Positions 1 through 12,888 of a stretch of DNA of 64,000 nt are shown piece by piece. The stretch is from assembly GCA_016508695.1 (NCBI GenBank), contig VNKQ01000013.1, positions 434,001-498,000 on the forward strand, given 5' to 3'. The position numbers and the translations under genes are program-made. Under the pieces are notes generated by a model. That model was not told where the DNA came from. It did no database searches and saw only the letters and a list, made by a program, of their open reading frames with translations. This DNA comes from Hyphodiscus hymeniophilus (lineage: Eukaryota > Ascomycota > Leotiomycetes > Helotiales > Hyphodiscaceae). How positions within the stretch are numbered: the first letter of the stretch is position 1; the number at the start of each line of letters is the position of its first letter.

Positions 1-421
1 CGCCGACATATTGCTGAGTCACTGTCTACCGTACATCGAGTCCATTGCTCACCCGTACATGTAGGAGTATGATTCATAGCCTACATGATTCGGTACAACA
101 CACGAGCTTTCAACCTTTTCTTCTCCGTCAAATCTTCCAAATCATAAAAACACACAAAAGATTAATACATTCCTTGACATACTCTTGCCTACACTCTGCA
201 TCATCGCCAGGCTGGCTTCCTTCCAAGAGCATAGCATAGAGTACCCACTCCCCCCTCCAATATCCAAAATCATCTTCACATACTTAACACTAACCGACCC
301 CCTGCATCCTATTTCCATCGTTCAATTCCACTCGATAACAGTCTACGACCACACTGACTGCCAAATCTTCTGCGCCCAACGCCTCACAGCGAAACTCTCT
401 ATAAATTCCCTCCATCTCAAC
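1..421. other. Upstream flank of the first gene
   Basis: No gene is supported here. The last 200 bases are pyrimidine-rich and lead directly into the ATG at 422, so they probably hold the promoter and 5' leader of the next gene. An open frame that starts at 185 continues past this point in a different frame from the gene and is taken as chance. Confidence 0.5.
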
Positions 422-1212
422 ATGTCGGGAGGACGAGGCTACAACACCTTTCACGGTTTCGATACCGGACCCCCACCGCCAGGCTTCGCTCCCAGTCAGC
501 CAGCAGGCCAGCATCCTTATCCCTTTGGCTGGCCTCAAGTTCAACCCGTCATGGGATTGCCCTCTTTCCAGCCCGTCATGCAAGGATATCCGTACTCTTT
601 CAATCCTTACAACCAAGCCCATCCAGCCATGGCGCCTGTAACAAATGGAGGACTTCCCGGTATCCAGTCCGTACACCCTCGTTCTGACTCGAAGTGTTTT
701 CGCGCCCTTCGCATCTCGTGGGCCCATAGAGCGTTTGCTAATCTCTGGATACTAGTTTCAGAAACCACACCGGAGGCGTCGGCGTGCCGCCCGGATACGA
801 TTATGCGTTCCCCAAGGAGCACACCAAGATCCACGTCTTCACCACGAAGGAAAAGCCCTGGCAGATCGCCTATCCGCTGCACAACTGGGACGCGACGAAG
901 CACGTCAAGCTCATGGCGCCGTGCAACACGACGGTCAAGGAGCTGATGCAGAATCTGGGGTGCGATAATGAGGATGCCGGCAAGAACGTTCTGCATGAGG
1001 TTACGGAACAGGGAAATGGGAAATGGGTCAAGGGGTTGACCATCGTCGTGAGTGCTTCCTCGATCTGTTGGATTCGGGATGCAGCTGACTGGGAACAGGG
1101 CGATGATAAGGATCGAGTCAAGAAGACGATCGCTGAGTTCGGATGGGATAAGTCGAGGACTGGAAATCGTGGGGAGAGGCCCGTTGTTTGGCTGTATGTT
1201 ACCAAGGATTGA
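422..1212 (+). CDS. Conserved hypothetical protein, Pro/Gln-rich N-terminus
   Basis: I read three exons: 422-666, 762-1047 and 1099-1212, giving 214 residues. Intron 1 (667-761) begins GTCCGT and ends TTTCAG; skipping it joins GLPGIQ to NHTGGVGVPPGY in frame. Intron 2 (1048-1098, 51 bp) has a strong GTGAGT donor, a GCTGAC branch-like site and CAG acceptor; it is a multiple of three, so the frame also stays open if it is retained. The first 80 residues are rich in Pro, Gly, Gln and Tyr. The rest is a compact charged domain with KIHVFTTKEKPWQIAYPLHN and ends ERPVVWLYVTKD. I recognise the style of a fungal conserved protein but no named domain. No membrane segment or signal peptide is evident. 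Function is unknown. Confidence 0.75.
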
Positions 1213-4200
1213 GTGGAAGTCGACTTGGTTGCGCGTTGGATTGAAAGTGGTTCGTTGAAATCTATTGTGGGTATTGGTATCGTTGGCTTAATATGCATAG
1301 TTTTAAAGATGGTATTGACTTTCATGCTGCCCAATCCTTCTTTGTATATTGAATTATTCTATCCTAGTGCTTGAAGGGTGATTAGAGCAATGAGTTTGCA
1401 AACAACGATCCAAGTCTCAGATTACTTTCATGTGACCTGCCAAAACTCCGCCACTTACTTTCGAAACAGTCTGGATTGTAGAGGTAGAGCTAGCCTTGTA
1501 AGGCTGAGAATCCGGCAAGAAAAAGACAAAGACAATAAGAACACACTGACAGCGAAATCACGAGCGACAGCGACAAGAAGTCTCAAGCTGGTACCGCACT
1601 CAACCGATTCGGTAACGACAACTCAACAGAAGGCCACAAGGTGGTGCCAAGTCTCTTGCTATCCCAAGTCATGACATCTTCCTCTCTCGTATTCCCGGAT
1701 TGCCTTGTACTACCGGCTTTCCATAATTTGCCTTACCATGGTTCATCAACCATAACCAAAAGTCTCGACGTACTCGTCGCATCTGGACCCGTGGACCTAG
1801 TCCAGACAGGAACCAATATCTCTCTCTTTTCGGTTACCCCACTACAACGCACCCAATATATCATCAAAGAACCAGGAATCAGGAACTCTTTCAAACCAGG
1901 ACGCTTGTCTGGTAGATGTAAAGTGAATTCGGTTTGGAAGGGGACTGTATTCTCGTGCTTTGCATTGAGCGCATGCAGACTGGAAGGTTTGGGGTAGCCG
2001 TGCCGGCGCAATGTTCGGCCAATAGGGGTCTCGTGCTTACTCACCGAGGCTTTGCAATTTTTGTGAGCTGGTTCTTGGTTTTTTTTTTACCTGATGGCTG
2101 CGGAATCGCGGATGGCTGTGTGCTTAAGGAAACATAGATTTGGGCGAGGATGGAAATCCGTATGTAACGAGCCACCAGTCCCAGAGCAGGCGGGCCGCCA
2201 GCTTTATTGTGGGGGATAAACAAGGCTGCTTTCAGGGTACCTGTACCAGAAGAAGCTGAGGTTGAGTGGCGCTCCGTAAGGGTCTCAGGAAGAGCTCGCC
2301 AAGACAGCTCGTACCTGTGTGTATATATTGTTCCTTATTGCTGACTGGAGACTATCCCTTGATCTTATTGATGTTATTAGTTCGAAATGACAGATCTTTG
2401 CTGAGTAGTAGCTCGCTCATCAGTTCTCTTCTCAACCATCCAGTTGGGTGGTTTATGCAAAACCCTGAAACCGAGCGGGCTTTTGTTCGTTGGCGGTGTA
2501 GGCACAAGAGGGGCGCAATGTTGGTTCAGAAGCGGGGGCCCTGTACTTGGACTGGACTGCACCGTACATCATGGCTTGCCCGTGCACATAGTTCGTACTA
2601 TCCGATAGAAGCCGGATCGTTGCATCGGCTCTGCAGATGGTTGGCGGAGAGAGGGACAGAATGAGTAATCGAGAGTGGCAGATTGTGTCAGTTTTGATCA
2701 GGGGACGGGGTATAGAGTGTGTTAGGTGTGATTATAACATGGATTTGGAGTAGAAGATACTGTCAGAATGAGGATGAGGATAAGGATGAGGACGCATTTG
2801 GACGTTGGTGGGATGTTGGGTAACTTGGTGTGTTTATTTTTGGCGGGGATGATCATGGTGAAGGGAGAAGTGAGGTGGGGCATCCCTCACTCTCACTCGC
2901 CTGTTTAAGGGGAGCCGAGCCCACCGGCCGGCCCAGAGTAAGGGAGAGGGGAGTCCGCGCGATCTCACACACCTTAGACTACGGCATCGATTGCATCAGT
3001 CACTGCAGGCTGGGCTGCTTCGGGTAAGGACAGGCACCACATTCAGGAACGTGGAAGATGAAACTTGGTCTGGACAGTGGGCGGGTGGTCAGTGGACACT
3101 TGCCTACAGACTACAGTGCCCAGGGAGGTAGGGTCGCCTGGAGAGTATGCAAGGCTTGCTTCCTGGCACTGGTTCAGTTAAGCAATACGAACTGGTGTCG
3201 TTCCCTCTCTGTGGCCTCCTCTATTTTCACTGGCATTAATTCGAGTATCTATTGACTACCAACTCTCTGTTTTCTCGCTTTCGCTTCGCTACTAAGGAAC
3301 CGGCTACTAGTGCGACTTGTGACAGGCAGGGCCACAGCTTTCTTCTTCCTTCACTGGCCATAGCTCTCGAGGCATCCCGTCGCCCGTCCGCTTTCATATC
3401 ACCTTAAACCACTTATTAGCTGCCAACTCGAAGAGTCGAGAGCCTGGGACGGCATGGACACCCTCACTCATCATATTATTCTTATCTACGCATTCTCCTC
3501 TTCTGATTCGAAGCTTCCTCTCTTTAGTACCTCGCAACCATACCTGATACATACATCCTTCTAAGCCCCCTTACTCCCATCCGCAATTCGTAAGCCTCCC
3601 CTCGCTTATCGTCACACTACGCCCCCAGCCCAGGTCTCCCTCTCCCATTTCTCGTCCAAATCCGGTTCCTCTTCCCCCTCCATCCGTTCCCACGCAGATC
3701 TCCTCCTCTCCCTTCCCCCCTCCTCCGCCCAAATCCAACAGACTCTCGTCTTGTCCTACCACCATACGGCTAAGGGGAACATTAATTCTCTCCGTTATCC
3801 TCGACCTCTTACAGCCAGTACATCTCTTCCCGGTTCCTGCCAAACCCAGACTTTGACGGCTCCAAAGGTTGATCCTTGTCGTCGATTATCACAGGGCATT
3901 TCTCCCGGTCGCATAATCGCCATCATCCTATCTTCACCCACCCCGCCTTCGCTCTCTTATCGAACGACACCTTCTATCCTCTGATAGTGACGATAGTATC
4001 GACAGCCTCAATCACATCTTCATCGTCGACATCCAACCTTCTACTTCGAAGGAACTCGACACCGTTGCTGGTCAAGAGGTGTCATACATTGCGGCGTTGG
4101 AAGAGTTGGATCCACGCCTCCGTCCAACTCTGTCCCCCTTCATCACCTGGTCGGGCTTATTAATAGAGAGGAACATCCACATACATGTCCTGATGCGCTG

Positions 4201-4372
4201 ATATATACATCCTCATCATCACTCCTCACTCCAAACTCTAAATCCTCATCCTCCAACCTCCTGCGAAAACCGCCGTCCCGCCATCTCGCCTCATCGATCC
4301 CCAACCTCCTCCGTCATTTATAACCTTACCATATCTTACCATACCATACCGAACCGCATCCTCATAAACACA
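1213..4372. other. Long intergenic region upstream of the C2H2 gene
   Basis: About 3.2 kb without a supported gene. Open frames here are short and show no recognisable protein. The last 1 kb (about 3300-4370) is strongly pyrimidine-rich on the plus strand, typical of a long fungal promoter or 5' leader, and probably belongs to the regulator gene that starts at 4373. A long upstream region is common for fungal transcription-factor genes. I see no repeats with clear structure. Confidence 0.5.
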
Positions 4373-6615
4373 ATGAATACCTTCCGTCCCGTTAACACAT
4401 CTCTTGCGCCAGATACGAGCGGTCGCAATGGCGAAGAAACAACCCCTACTACTCCAAGACCAAGTACGGCTCCGGGCACTCAGCCGCAACCAATAACTAG
4501 AATGGACGATGCAACGACTCCTACTAGAGCGACTTTCGGCGCCTTAGCAAATCAAAGACCTCTGCCTGCACAACCATTTCCTGCCGCGATATCCGTACCG
4601 CAGAATGCGCACGGCGAAGATAAGCAGTCTTTACATCGTGGCGATTCTCAATACTCGAATAAATCGAGGGGTTCCGAGGATCATGATATGGATGACTCCG
4701 ACGATGGAGGTGAGGGCGCCGAAGACGGATCTGATGATGAGAGTGTAAATGCGGATGGGACTAGGACGAAAAAGAAGAGATCCCAAAGGTTCTATTGCAC
4801 CGAGTATCCACCATGCACTTTAAGTTTCACTCGCAGTGAGCATCTTGCTAGACACATCAGGTACGGAGTTCCCTTGACGCCATTCTTCAAAATGCTAATT
4901 ATTGCAGAAAACATACTGGCGAACGTCCCTTTCAATGCCATTGCTCACGCCGGTTCTCCAGACTCGACAATCTCCGACAGCACGCACAGACAGTGCACGT
5001 CAATGAGGAGATCCCTCCAGAATCCTTGGCTGCCACTGGTACTCGATTTCAGAGGCAAGTACGCACAGACAGAGTTAGACCTCCTGGAAGTAGGTCCAGA
5101 GCCACAACTTCTGGGAGCCAGACCGGTTCAGTCCGGGGCCATCAACGCAATTCGCTGTCTGCGTCAAGTATTGGCTCCGTCAGCTCAGCGTTCAGCGCCA
5201 GGGACGATGGAAGAAGACGTCCACCACCTTTGCAGATGGCTGGTCCTGGAGTGAGACTGTCACAAGAGATCGTTGGTGGATATCGACCTGATAGCCCCAA
5301 CCAGTATCAATATCGGACTCACTCACCTGGTGGTTTTAATACACCGACATCGGCGACCTTCTCCACTGATCAGAATAGTCCACGATGGGGTTCCGCTATG
5401 CAATCGCCAAGCTTGTCTAATTCTCGCACAGCCAATATCTATAATGGCCACCGAACGCCTGGCCGGCGATTATCTGTACCGTCAGCTCAGAATCCTTTCC
5501 AGTCTCCTCAGGGATATGGTGGACCCTTGAGTAACATGAACTCCTCTAACATGGGAGCTTTCTCTCCATCAAGTAGTATGATGAATAGTCCTACTACCTC
5601 GACAACTAGCGGGTGGACAGGACGTCGAGAATCAATGTCGAATGCCGCAGATGAAGCTTGGAGACGTAGAACCTGGCATCCGGATACCCACTCGTCTGGT
5701 TTCACTTCGAGTAGATTGCAGAATGTCACTACGAACTATTACTCTACAGGTCCTCCACCTCAGGTACCTGTCTTGCCGAGCAATGCTCCACCCTTGCAAG
5801 GCCAGAACTCGATGCGCCTTCCTGGAATTGAAAGCTTTGACCCCGTCCCTCGTCCCACTACCCCTGTTCGTCGTCAACCCAGCCCTATGATGATCGACAC
5901 CCCAAGTCGGCTACCCGTGCAGCAGCCTGCCGACCGGTATCAAGAGCGACCTAGGAGTCAGCATTGGGATGCGGCTATCAATCGTAATCTCAATCGACTG
6001 GATATACAAGGAACTCCACCCAGTGATGCGGCAGGTTCTTGGGCAAGCGAGACCAATAGAGCAGTTATGGCTCAATCCGAGCAAATTCGAGCACAACCAG
6101 TTGTACGTTTTGAGGAATCTCCATACTCGGCTCGGACCCAGAACCATCACTATAGCGCACCTCCGATCACTCCCAAAGAAATGAAGCGTCAAGGCTGGTA
6201 TCAAGGTCCCCCTCCTACTATGGGCAATATTGATCCTCGTATACAACGTACTTCGCCGGCGGACTCGAGCGGATCCGAGGCTGGTGTCCCGGGAACTCCA
6301 AGTAGTGCGAGTGTAGGAGATTTTAACCCATCGATCGTTCACTCCAATGGATATGTCGAGGGTCGCAACGGTGTCTTCATTCAGAACCCACCGGTGGTGC
6401 CATCGAATGCTCCGAACGGGTATCCAGTCTATCACCCACAGCCTATGAACGGCATGGAACAAGCATATGCGTACGCCCCGCACCATCAGACACAGGATCA
6501 TATGCACAATAGACATCAAGGCCAAGTGCCCAAGAGCTCGGATACTGGCATGTCGAAATTGGATGCTTTAGTAGCCGTTGCTACAAGTGAGGAGAACGTT
6601 GCTGCTGCATATTAA
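4373..6615 (+). CDS. C2H2 zinc-finger transcription factor
   Basis: Two exons, 4373-4860 and 4908-6615, give 731 residues. The 47-bp intron (GTACGG...TTGCAG) lies exactly between the two zinc fingers, and splicing joins LARHIR to [12 protein letters not shown]. Finger 1 uses Cys142, Cys148, His161 and His165; finger 2 uses Cys173, Cys175, His188 and His193, so its cysteines are only one residue apart (CHC). An acidic stretch (about residues 104-128) and a KKKR basic patch come before the fingers. The C-terminal 500 residues are Ser/Pro/Gln/Asn-rich, low in complexity, and probably regulatory. The [20 protein letters not shown] signature is that of a DNA-binding fungal regulator acting in the nucleus. 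The family is certain; the ortholog and targets are not. The start codon follows a pyrimidine-rich leader with CACAATG context. Confidence 0.9.
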
Positions 6616-7883
6616 TCTTTGCAGATATCCTCTGGATAAGGAGTGCGACGGAAAATGTGCTGGCAGAAAATTGTCTGCAGCACCAAGAGAGACGAAGATG
6701 TACTTGTGTACTGTATATACACATCTTTTATTCTTAAGATACCCGCGTTTTTATACGCCATGACGCCACGATACACACGAACACGAACGGCCTTACGACC
6801 CACGCCTTACGACCCACGCCTTACGAACTCATTCTTTCTTCCATTTTAGTGGACTACGAATGGGTGGGTAGCAACGTGTTGGGCTGGGTGCATGGCCACA
6901 GGGAGCTGGGTTTGATTTTGCGTGCTTGATTTGGTTCTCGACTGTGTTATTTTGAAGGTTGGGAATTTTCTTCTTTATGATACTTGGTGGATCTGCATAC
7001 GCGGTTTACCTTCACTTTGCATGGTGGTAGCGCTTCGACCGAGATGCTTTGGTTTTGGATTGTGTGTGCTTATTGAACTAGGGCTCGGATCGCTTTGGGA
7101 TTGGGTATATATGAACGGATTTGGGATGCTAGAATCGAGGTGGGACTTGTCTTTGATACCAATACCCTGCAATCGCTTTTTGTATTACTGCACGCTTACT
7201 AGTCACGTTTAATATGATACTTCGCTCCAATGTGTATCGTACTACTCGTCTTGCCGTCGAAGGGTACCATATACACATCCAATTTCAATCCAACTCCCAT
7301 ACACAACTACTCCTGACTTCTATTGAATAGCAACTATCCTTATTTCGAAGGTCATTTACTGAATCACGAGGCTCCTTTGGTCTTTTTTTACATTGTATAA
7401 TTTGTATAGGATGGTGTAATTTATCTAGTCGATCCCGAAAAGGACGTGTAGGTTGCGCCCTATTTTCATCTGTATGATATAATAAATAACCTTCTATGTA
7501 AAATATGCTTCAATTCAATCCCTCAACACCAACAAGTAACGGTTCATCTTCAAAGATTCGTCTAGGCACCATAACGTTCGATTTGCTAGGAAAGCGCCAT
7601 TCTACAGTTGCATTTGATACACTGCCGAGACGTACGTAGAATGGGAGAACGACCCTTCTTCTAGAGGGAAGAGAAGAATAGTATTAATCAGTGTAGTCTA
7701 GCAATCTCGAAACTTCGAGCTGTTCGAGAGAGCATTTTACCCCTTTCCCCGGATCTCGAAGTGGCTTGTAGTCTTGTAGATGGCGGCCGTCGTCTAACCT
7801 AGAATTTTAGCCTTCTTGTCTGGTGCTTTTCCGAACCTCAATCTGACATCTCCCGACGTCTCGCCGAAAACTCAACCTTCAAA
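6616..7883. other. Intergenic region between the two regulator genes
   Basis: No gene is supported. It should hold the 3' end of the C2H2 gene and the promoter of the Zn2Cys6 gene. A tandem repeat lies at 6791-6828. AT-rich, T-rich stretches around 7380-7500 include possible polyadenylation-type sequence (AATAAATAA near 7480). The sequence before 7884 is ordinary promoter-like DNA. Confidence 0.5.
6791..6828. repeat. 14-bp tandem repeat, about 2.7 copies
   Basis: The unit CCTTACGACCCACG occurs at 6791-6804 and 6805-6818, and a partial third copy (CCTTACGAAC) follows at 6819-6828. It lies downstream of the C2H2 gene and has no evident function. Confidence 0.85.
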
Positions 7884-10276
7884 ATGTCCAGCTACTCGGG
7901 ACACAGCAGTTACCCTCATCATCCTCCTCCTCCTCAACATCCTCAGGTACACCAGCAATCTGCGCAATCAAACGATCCGCTGTCGCATCACAGTCTGCCA
8001 ATTTCTCCTCAATACCAGTACGACGCACAACCGCCGCAGCAACACCAGCAGCCACTCTACAACAATGAACATATTAATGGTAATGGAACCCAAGATCAAC
8101 AGAATGCGCCACCGGGTGGTCCAGCTGAGGCGCAAAAAGGAAACCGTTTGCGCAAAGCTTGCGATTCTTGCAGTGTCCGAAAAGTGAAGGTGAGAATTTT
8201 CAGAATGAGCCTTAACTGGGCAGTGTCTTTGCGACAACGCAGTGTTTACATACATGGGAGCTCGTTGCCTTTATAAATAAATCCTGATTTTCTTGATCTA
8301 GTGCGACGAAGCAGGACCTCCGTGCAAAGCTTGTGCGGCTCTCGAGATCCCGTGCACTTTCAACAGACCGAGTCGCAGACGTGGACCTCCGAACAGACAT
8401 GCTGAAGAGGTTAAGGAGCGGGAGAAGCGTCGAAGATTGGAAGGTTCCCTAGGTGATTTCTCTACACCAACATCGCCGAATAATATCGCAGCTACCCTGG
8501 TTGCTTTCTCCTCCAGCTCCGTCCTCAACGCCGAATCAATATGCCCTATCGATACACTGAAGCTTCTCGTTGACGACTTCTTCACCTACATACATCCACT
8601 TGCTCCATTCCCTCACGAACCCTCGTTCCGAGCCGCCTTCCAACATCGAGAAGACTTGAGCAATCCCTCTTTCTTGGCATTATTGGCTTCTATGATTGGG
8701 GTTCTTGTAGCATCGTTTCCACGACGTCCCCGATTACACTTGAAGAATCAGCAGCGCCAGAACATGTTCCCTAGCTCTATCAGCTTAGTCGAGCGATGCC
8801 ATAAGATCGCGGTCGAAGCTCGTGGACCAGGTTACTTGGACAAGGAGTTAACCGTCTACGATGCTGTTACAAGCTATTTCCTTGGTCTGGCCGCTGCATA
8901 TACCTTCCAATGGAAGGTGTGTCGGCTGTATTTCGGAGAGACGCTGAACATCATGAGAGTTCTTGGTGCCCACAAAGCAGAGAACCCTCTTTACCTCGGT
9001 ACCGGTAATGTGCCTACCACTTTTGGTGCAAATGTTGCACAGTTTGATCAACAGGGTCAGTCAGATGGAAAAGACTATATCAAACAAGAAATTGGTCGAA
9101 GAGTCTTCTGGATCATGTTCGTTGGTATCAGGTACGTTCTATAATAGAGTAACTCTGCCGTATTCTAACAGTGTTTTACAGATCAATGCAACAACTTGGT
9201 GCGACTTTTGGCGAACTTCTTATCCCTCCACCTACTCCAAGTGAGCCATATCCTCCTCTTCCGATAGAGGTGGATGATGAATATATATTTGAAAAACGTG
9301 TTGAACCCCAACCAGAAGGAATCAGGTCAAAATTGGCCGGCTTCAACATAGGAATTCGGATTTACGAGACTCTAACGCCCCTCGCAACCATGGAGATGGC
9401 CTACGGTATTGATCAAGTCTTTGACTGGAATCGTCAAAAGAAAGTCTTAGAAGATGCTCTACGCAACGTTAAAAATGTTCTGCACTCCGTACCACCTGAG
9501 CTGCACCTTCAACCCAGCACTCAATCTGGCCAATACGAACCTACCGATCGTCAATATTATCCCCCCATGACCGACTACCCTGGAGTTCGAACTAATGGTA
9601 GTGACATGTCTCAATGGGCTGACGCAGAGGCGCGACGAAGCCTACAATTTGAAATCCAAAAGGCCAACATATATGCCAGCCAGCTGGGAACTCGAAGCTA
9701 CATCGTGGAAAAGTATTGGAATTTGTACGAGGTGTACGAGCAGATGAAGGCCGACAACGATGGGGCTTCGCAGGGCTCTCCTGGTTTGATGGCCACAGGA
9801 TTGGATGGAATACTGCCTGGCTCGTTGACGAGCAACTACGATGGCATCGAAACCCTCGTAGCTGGTGAGCGCGAGTCTATCGTCCAAGATTTGCTGCGCG
9901 TGTTAGGAAGTATCAGCCAGGTCAACATGGAGCCTAATTCAGGATCATTTGTAAGTTGCTTATCCAGCTGTCTTCTTCTGGCTCTACGTCCAGCAACATC
10001 AACGAACTTACACTGTTGTAGATCAATAAGATACGTCAAATTGCCTCGACGCTTATCGAAACCCCGCGAAAACGGAAAGGCCCCCTAGCATTGAAGTCCG
10101 AGGAATATCTCGGCCGCTTCCTTGATGTCCTGATGAAATTGGAGCGTATCAGCCCTGGTAATCGAAACGAAAGCGCAGATGGTGTTATCGACGAAGAAGA
10201 AGAGCTACGTAATTGGGCCGACCTTAGGGAGTACCAGATGCGTTTTGCGCAGAGCGGTGGCTTTCTGGTAGATTGA
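7884..10276 (+). CDS. Zn2Cys6 transcription factor with fungal regulatory domain
   Basis: Four exons, 7884-8189, 8302-9131, 9182-9950 and 10022-10276, give 719 residues with all junctions in phase. Introns are 112, 50 and 71 bp and use GTGAGA, GTACGT and GTAAGT donors. The binuclear zinc cluster is complete: Cys93, 96, 103, 110, 113 and 120, and intron 1 falls inside it, just before Cys103. A Gln/Pro/His-rich N-terminus comes before it, and an RRRGPPNRHAE linker plus a basic KRRR stretch follows it. From about residue 150 the sequence (LLVDDFFTYIHPLAPFPHEP, then GRRVFWIMFVGIR) matches the usual fungal-specific transcription-factor domain. It is a nuclear DNA-binding regulator, normally binding CGG half-sites. 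I cannot name the ortholog or the pathway. It sits in tandem with the C2H2 gene and near a divergently placed transporter, which could be a target. Confidence 0.93.
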
Positions 10277-10993
10277 TATCTGTTCCCCAAAAACGCATAT
10301 GAAGGACGAATGAATCGAGTTAATAGCATGTTGTCACATCACCACGGAAGCATACCTGCATAATGGCTAGGGAACAAACTTCGTCTCTGGATAGCCTTGA
10401 CTGATCTACTTGAGCAGATCATTTGTACTGGGCTGGCTCTTTGACAGATGATTGCAATGAAGTTTCTACGCTGCGGGTGGAGTCGCAATGCGTTTACAGA
10501 CCCCCAGCATAGTGCTATAGCACATGAGTCGGCGGATATTATAAATATGCCCGGTCCTTTGGAGGAAGTGGGTCATATTGTTAATTCTTCGTCGAGTGAG
10601 AATCCTTTGAATGGCATTGTGCCAAAACTTATGTTTAAAGTTGCGCAATCTGCATTTTTCGAAATACCTGAACCACTAGTCACTAACTGTTGAAGAGTTC
10701 TGAACGACCGAGAAGATGATTGAATGGGTCAAACTCTCAAGAGCACCCTGCATTTTGATCCTGTATATTGTCCACTCTAAATACAGTCAGACGCATTCCA
10801 TATCAATTCCATCTCTTCAATGATGATTATATAAATCTAAACCCATGGACTCATTACTCATGACGAAAATAAATGTAGAATATCCAATGCCCATCTTCCA
10901 GCGCGCTAAATCGAATGCTCTTCCACTTTCGAACTCCTTTCCGAAGGCCCCGTATGGTCCTCTTTCATGTCCTGCGTTGTCCACATAAGAAGC
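10277..10993. other. Convergent intergenic region
   Basis: This lies between the 3' end of the Zn2Cys6 gene and the 3' end of the minus-strand transporter. It should hold both 3' untranslated regions. I see no gene or structured repeat. Confidence 0.5.
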
Positions 10994-12888
10994 TCACATT
11001 TTGACCCCCAACTTTCGATCCTTGGACAACTTCGCCGCAACCAAGAACCCACAGCCAACAATCATGACACTCCCGGCAAAGACCTGCGCATACAGATACC
11101 CGCCGTCCTTCCTCTGGATCAGCTGCCCCGCGATCGGCGGTCCAGTCAGCACCGCAAAACTCACAATCGTGAATATCATGCCCATCCTCGTGCCCTGCAT
11201 GCGCAGGTTCGTCGTCAGACTACTCAACGTCGCGGGGAACAGGCTCTGGATCGCCGATGCGGAGATCCCGTAGATGATGGCCCAGGCGTACAGGCCCCCG
11301 ACGGAGGAGACGGCTATCCAGCAGAAGGATAGGCAGGCGGTGATAAGTGCAGAGGGGAGCAGCATGTTGAGGGGCCCGGTGTAGCGGTCGGCGATGAAAT
11401 TGGGTATGACGCGTCCAACGACCCCGACGCCATTAAGAGTGATTAGAAGATTCACGGATGAGGGGTAAGAAAGGCCTATTACGGAGCGGGAGTAAGAGGC
11501 GAGGTAGTAGAAGGCGAAATAGACGCCCCAGAAAACCTGGTGGTATTAGTCAAGAAACGCTATCTGAGTACGGGCTTGAGGATTGGCGAAAGTAGAAAGG
11601 GGATGGGATGGAAGGACACGGAGGGTCTTACGAAGAACATGCCAGTCGCGAAGAGTACGTATGTTATTTCTTTAAAGCTCGCCCAGTCGACAAGGGCGCC
11701 CGTCTTTCGGGGTGGGACTCGTGGTTTAATTCCGATGTTGCAGATTATCAAGCAGCCGAGTTGAATGAAGCCCAATGCTCGCATCGTCCAGGGAAATCCG
11801 ATCTTTGGGAGAAGTTGTTGAACCATGGCTGGGAACACCATTCCACCGGTCGCGGATCCAGCTGCTGCTATCCCGATAGCTAGGGAACGCTTCTTGGAGA
11901 AGTACGTTGAGAGCAAGGAGAGGGATGGACAGAAGAGGAAGCCGCTCCCGACACCACAACAAACACCTTGGGCGAGGAAGACTTGCCAGTAAGTGGTTGA
12001 GAGGGAGGCCATGAAGAGTCCGAATACTGTATTTTGTCAGAGTCATGGAAGAAGAAAGCGGCCGCGCTTCAACGGGGACGTACCAGCAATGGAAGATCCG
12101 GCGAGGAATACTTGACGGAAGTAGCCTGCGTCTGTGAGGCGGCCGGTAAATGTACCAATGAAGAACAGCAGGAACACCTGGAACGAGCCGATCCAGGAAA
12201 TGTCGCTGGGTGGCCGACCCAAAGCTGTCACATAGTAGGTTTGGAAGACTCCAAAAGAGTTGATGAACCCCCTGGTGAGCGGAGGTGGTTAGAATGAGGG
12301 GTGTATCGGAAATCTGGCTACTTACCAAGTATTGAGGATCACAAGATGGCACAAAGCAGCTGCAGAGCTCCAATTAGCAATAATGCTGAAGCATAAGCCA
12401 CATCCGACGAGTCTTTCTCCTAATGGAGCATGCGAGTCTCAAGCATCCATGATTTTGGTTCCTCATTAACCAACATCGCCACTTAGGAATTGACAATATC
12501 TGATCAAAATCTTCCATAAATCCCAGGCCAGATCCCAGTCAAACCTCGAGTAATGAATATGAAAGATTCTCGACTGACCTTGCGTCCACCCAATCCATCC
12601 ACCATCAGGTGGAGGCCCAGGATCCTTCCAACTACTCTTGGTACTCGTCCTAGTAGCTCGCGTGCCCAATGCAGACCCGTCTCCCGGTCCGGCGTATCCA
12701 CCAGCGTGGGGATCATTCTCGTCGAATTCATCTGGCTCTGCTTCGACATCTATTTCCTCAGCTTTCTCGCCCTTGCTAATGTCACTCTGGCGTTGCGTTG
12801 AACTTGAACGCGGGCTATGAGATTGAATCTCGAGGTCCTTTTCAAAGGAAGTTGCAGATGAACTTTGCGCGCCCTGTAGTTCTACCAT
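10994..12888 (-). CDS. MFS transporter, monocarboxylate (MCT/MCH) type
   Basis: Five exons on the minus strand: 12888-12579, 12359-12326, 12271-12084, 12026-11632 and 11536-10994. They total 1470 bases and encode 489 residues. The 34-bp second exon is needed to join WIGWTQ to ALCHLVILNTWGFINSFGVF, and every junction is in phase. About 95 hydrophilic residues (Ser-rich, then acidic, then PPPDGGW) come before the first membrane helix, and about twelve hydrophobic segments follow. PPPDGGWIGW followed by INSFGVFQTYY is the hallmark of fungal monocarboxylate-transporter homologs in the major facilitator superfamily. It should sit in the plasma or an internal membrane. The substrate cannot be read from sequence; yeast MCH relatives include a riboflavin importer and proteins that do not carry monocarboxylates. 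It is convergent with the Zn2Cys6 regulator. Confidence 0.9.

Noticed and set aside
11540..12297. Plus-strand open frames across the transporter
   Set aside because: They are antisense to the well-supported MFS gene.
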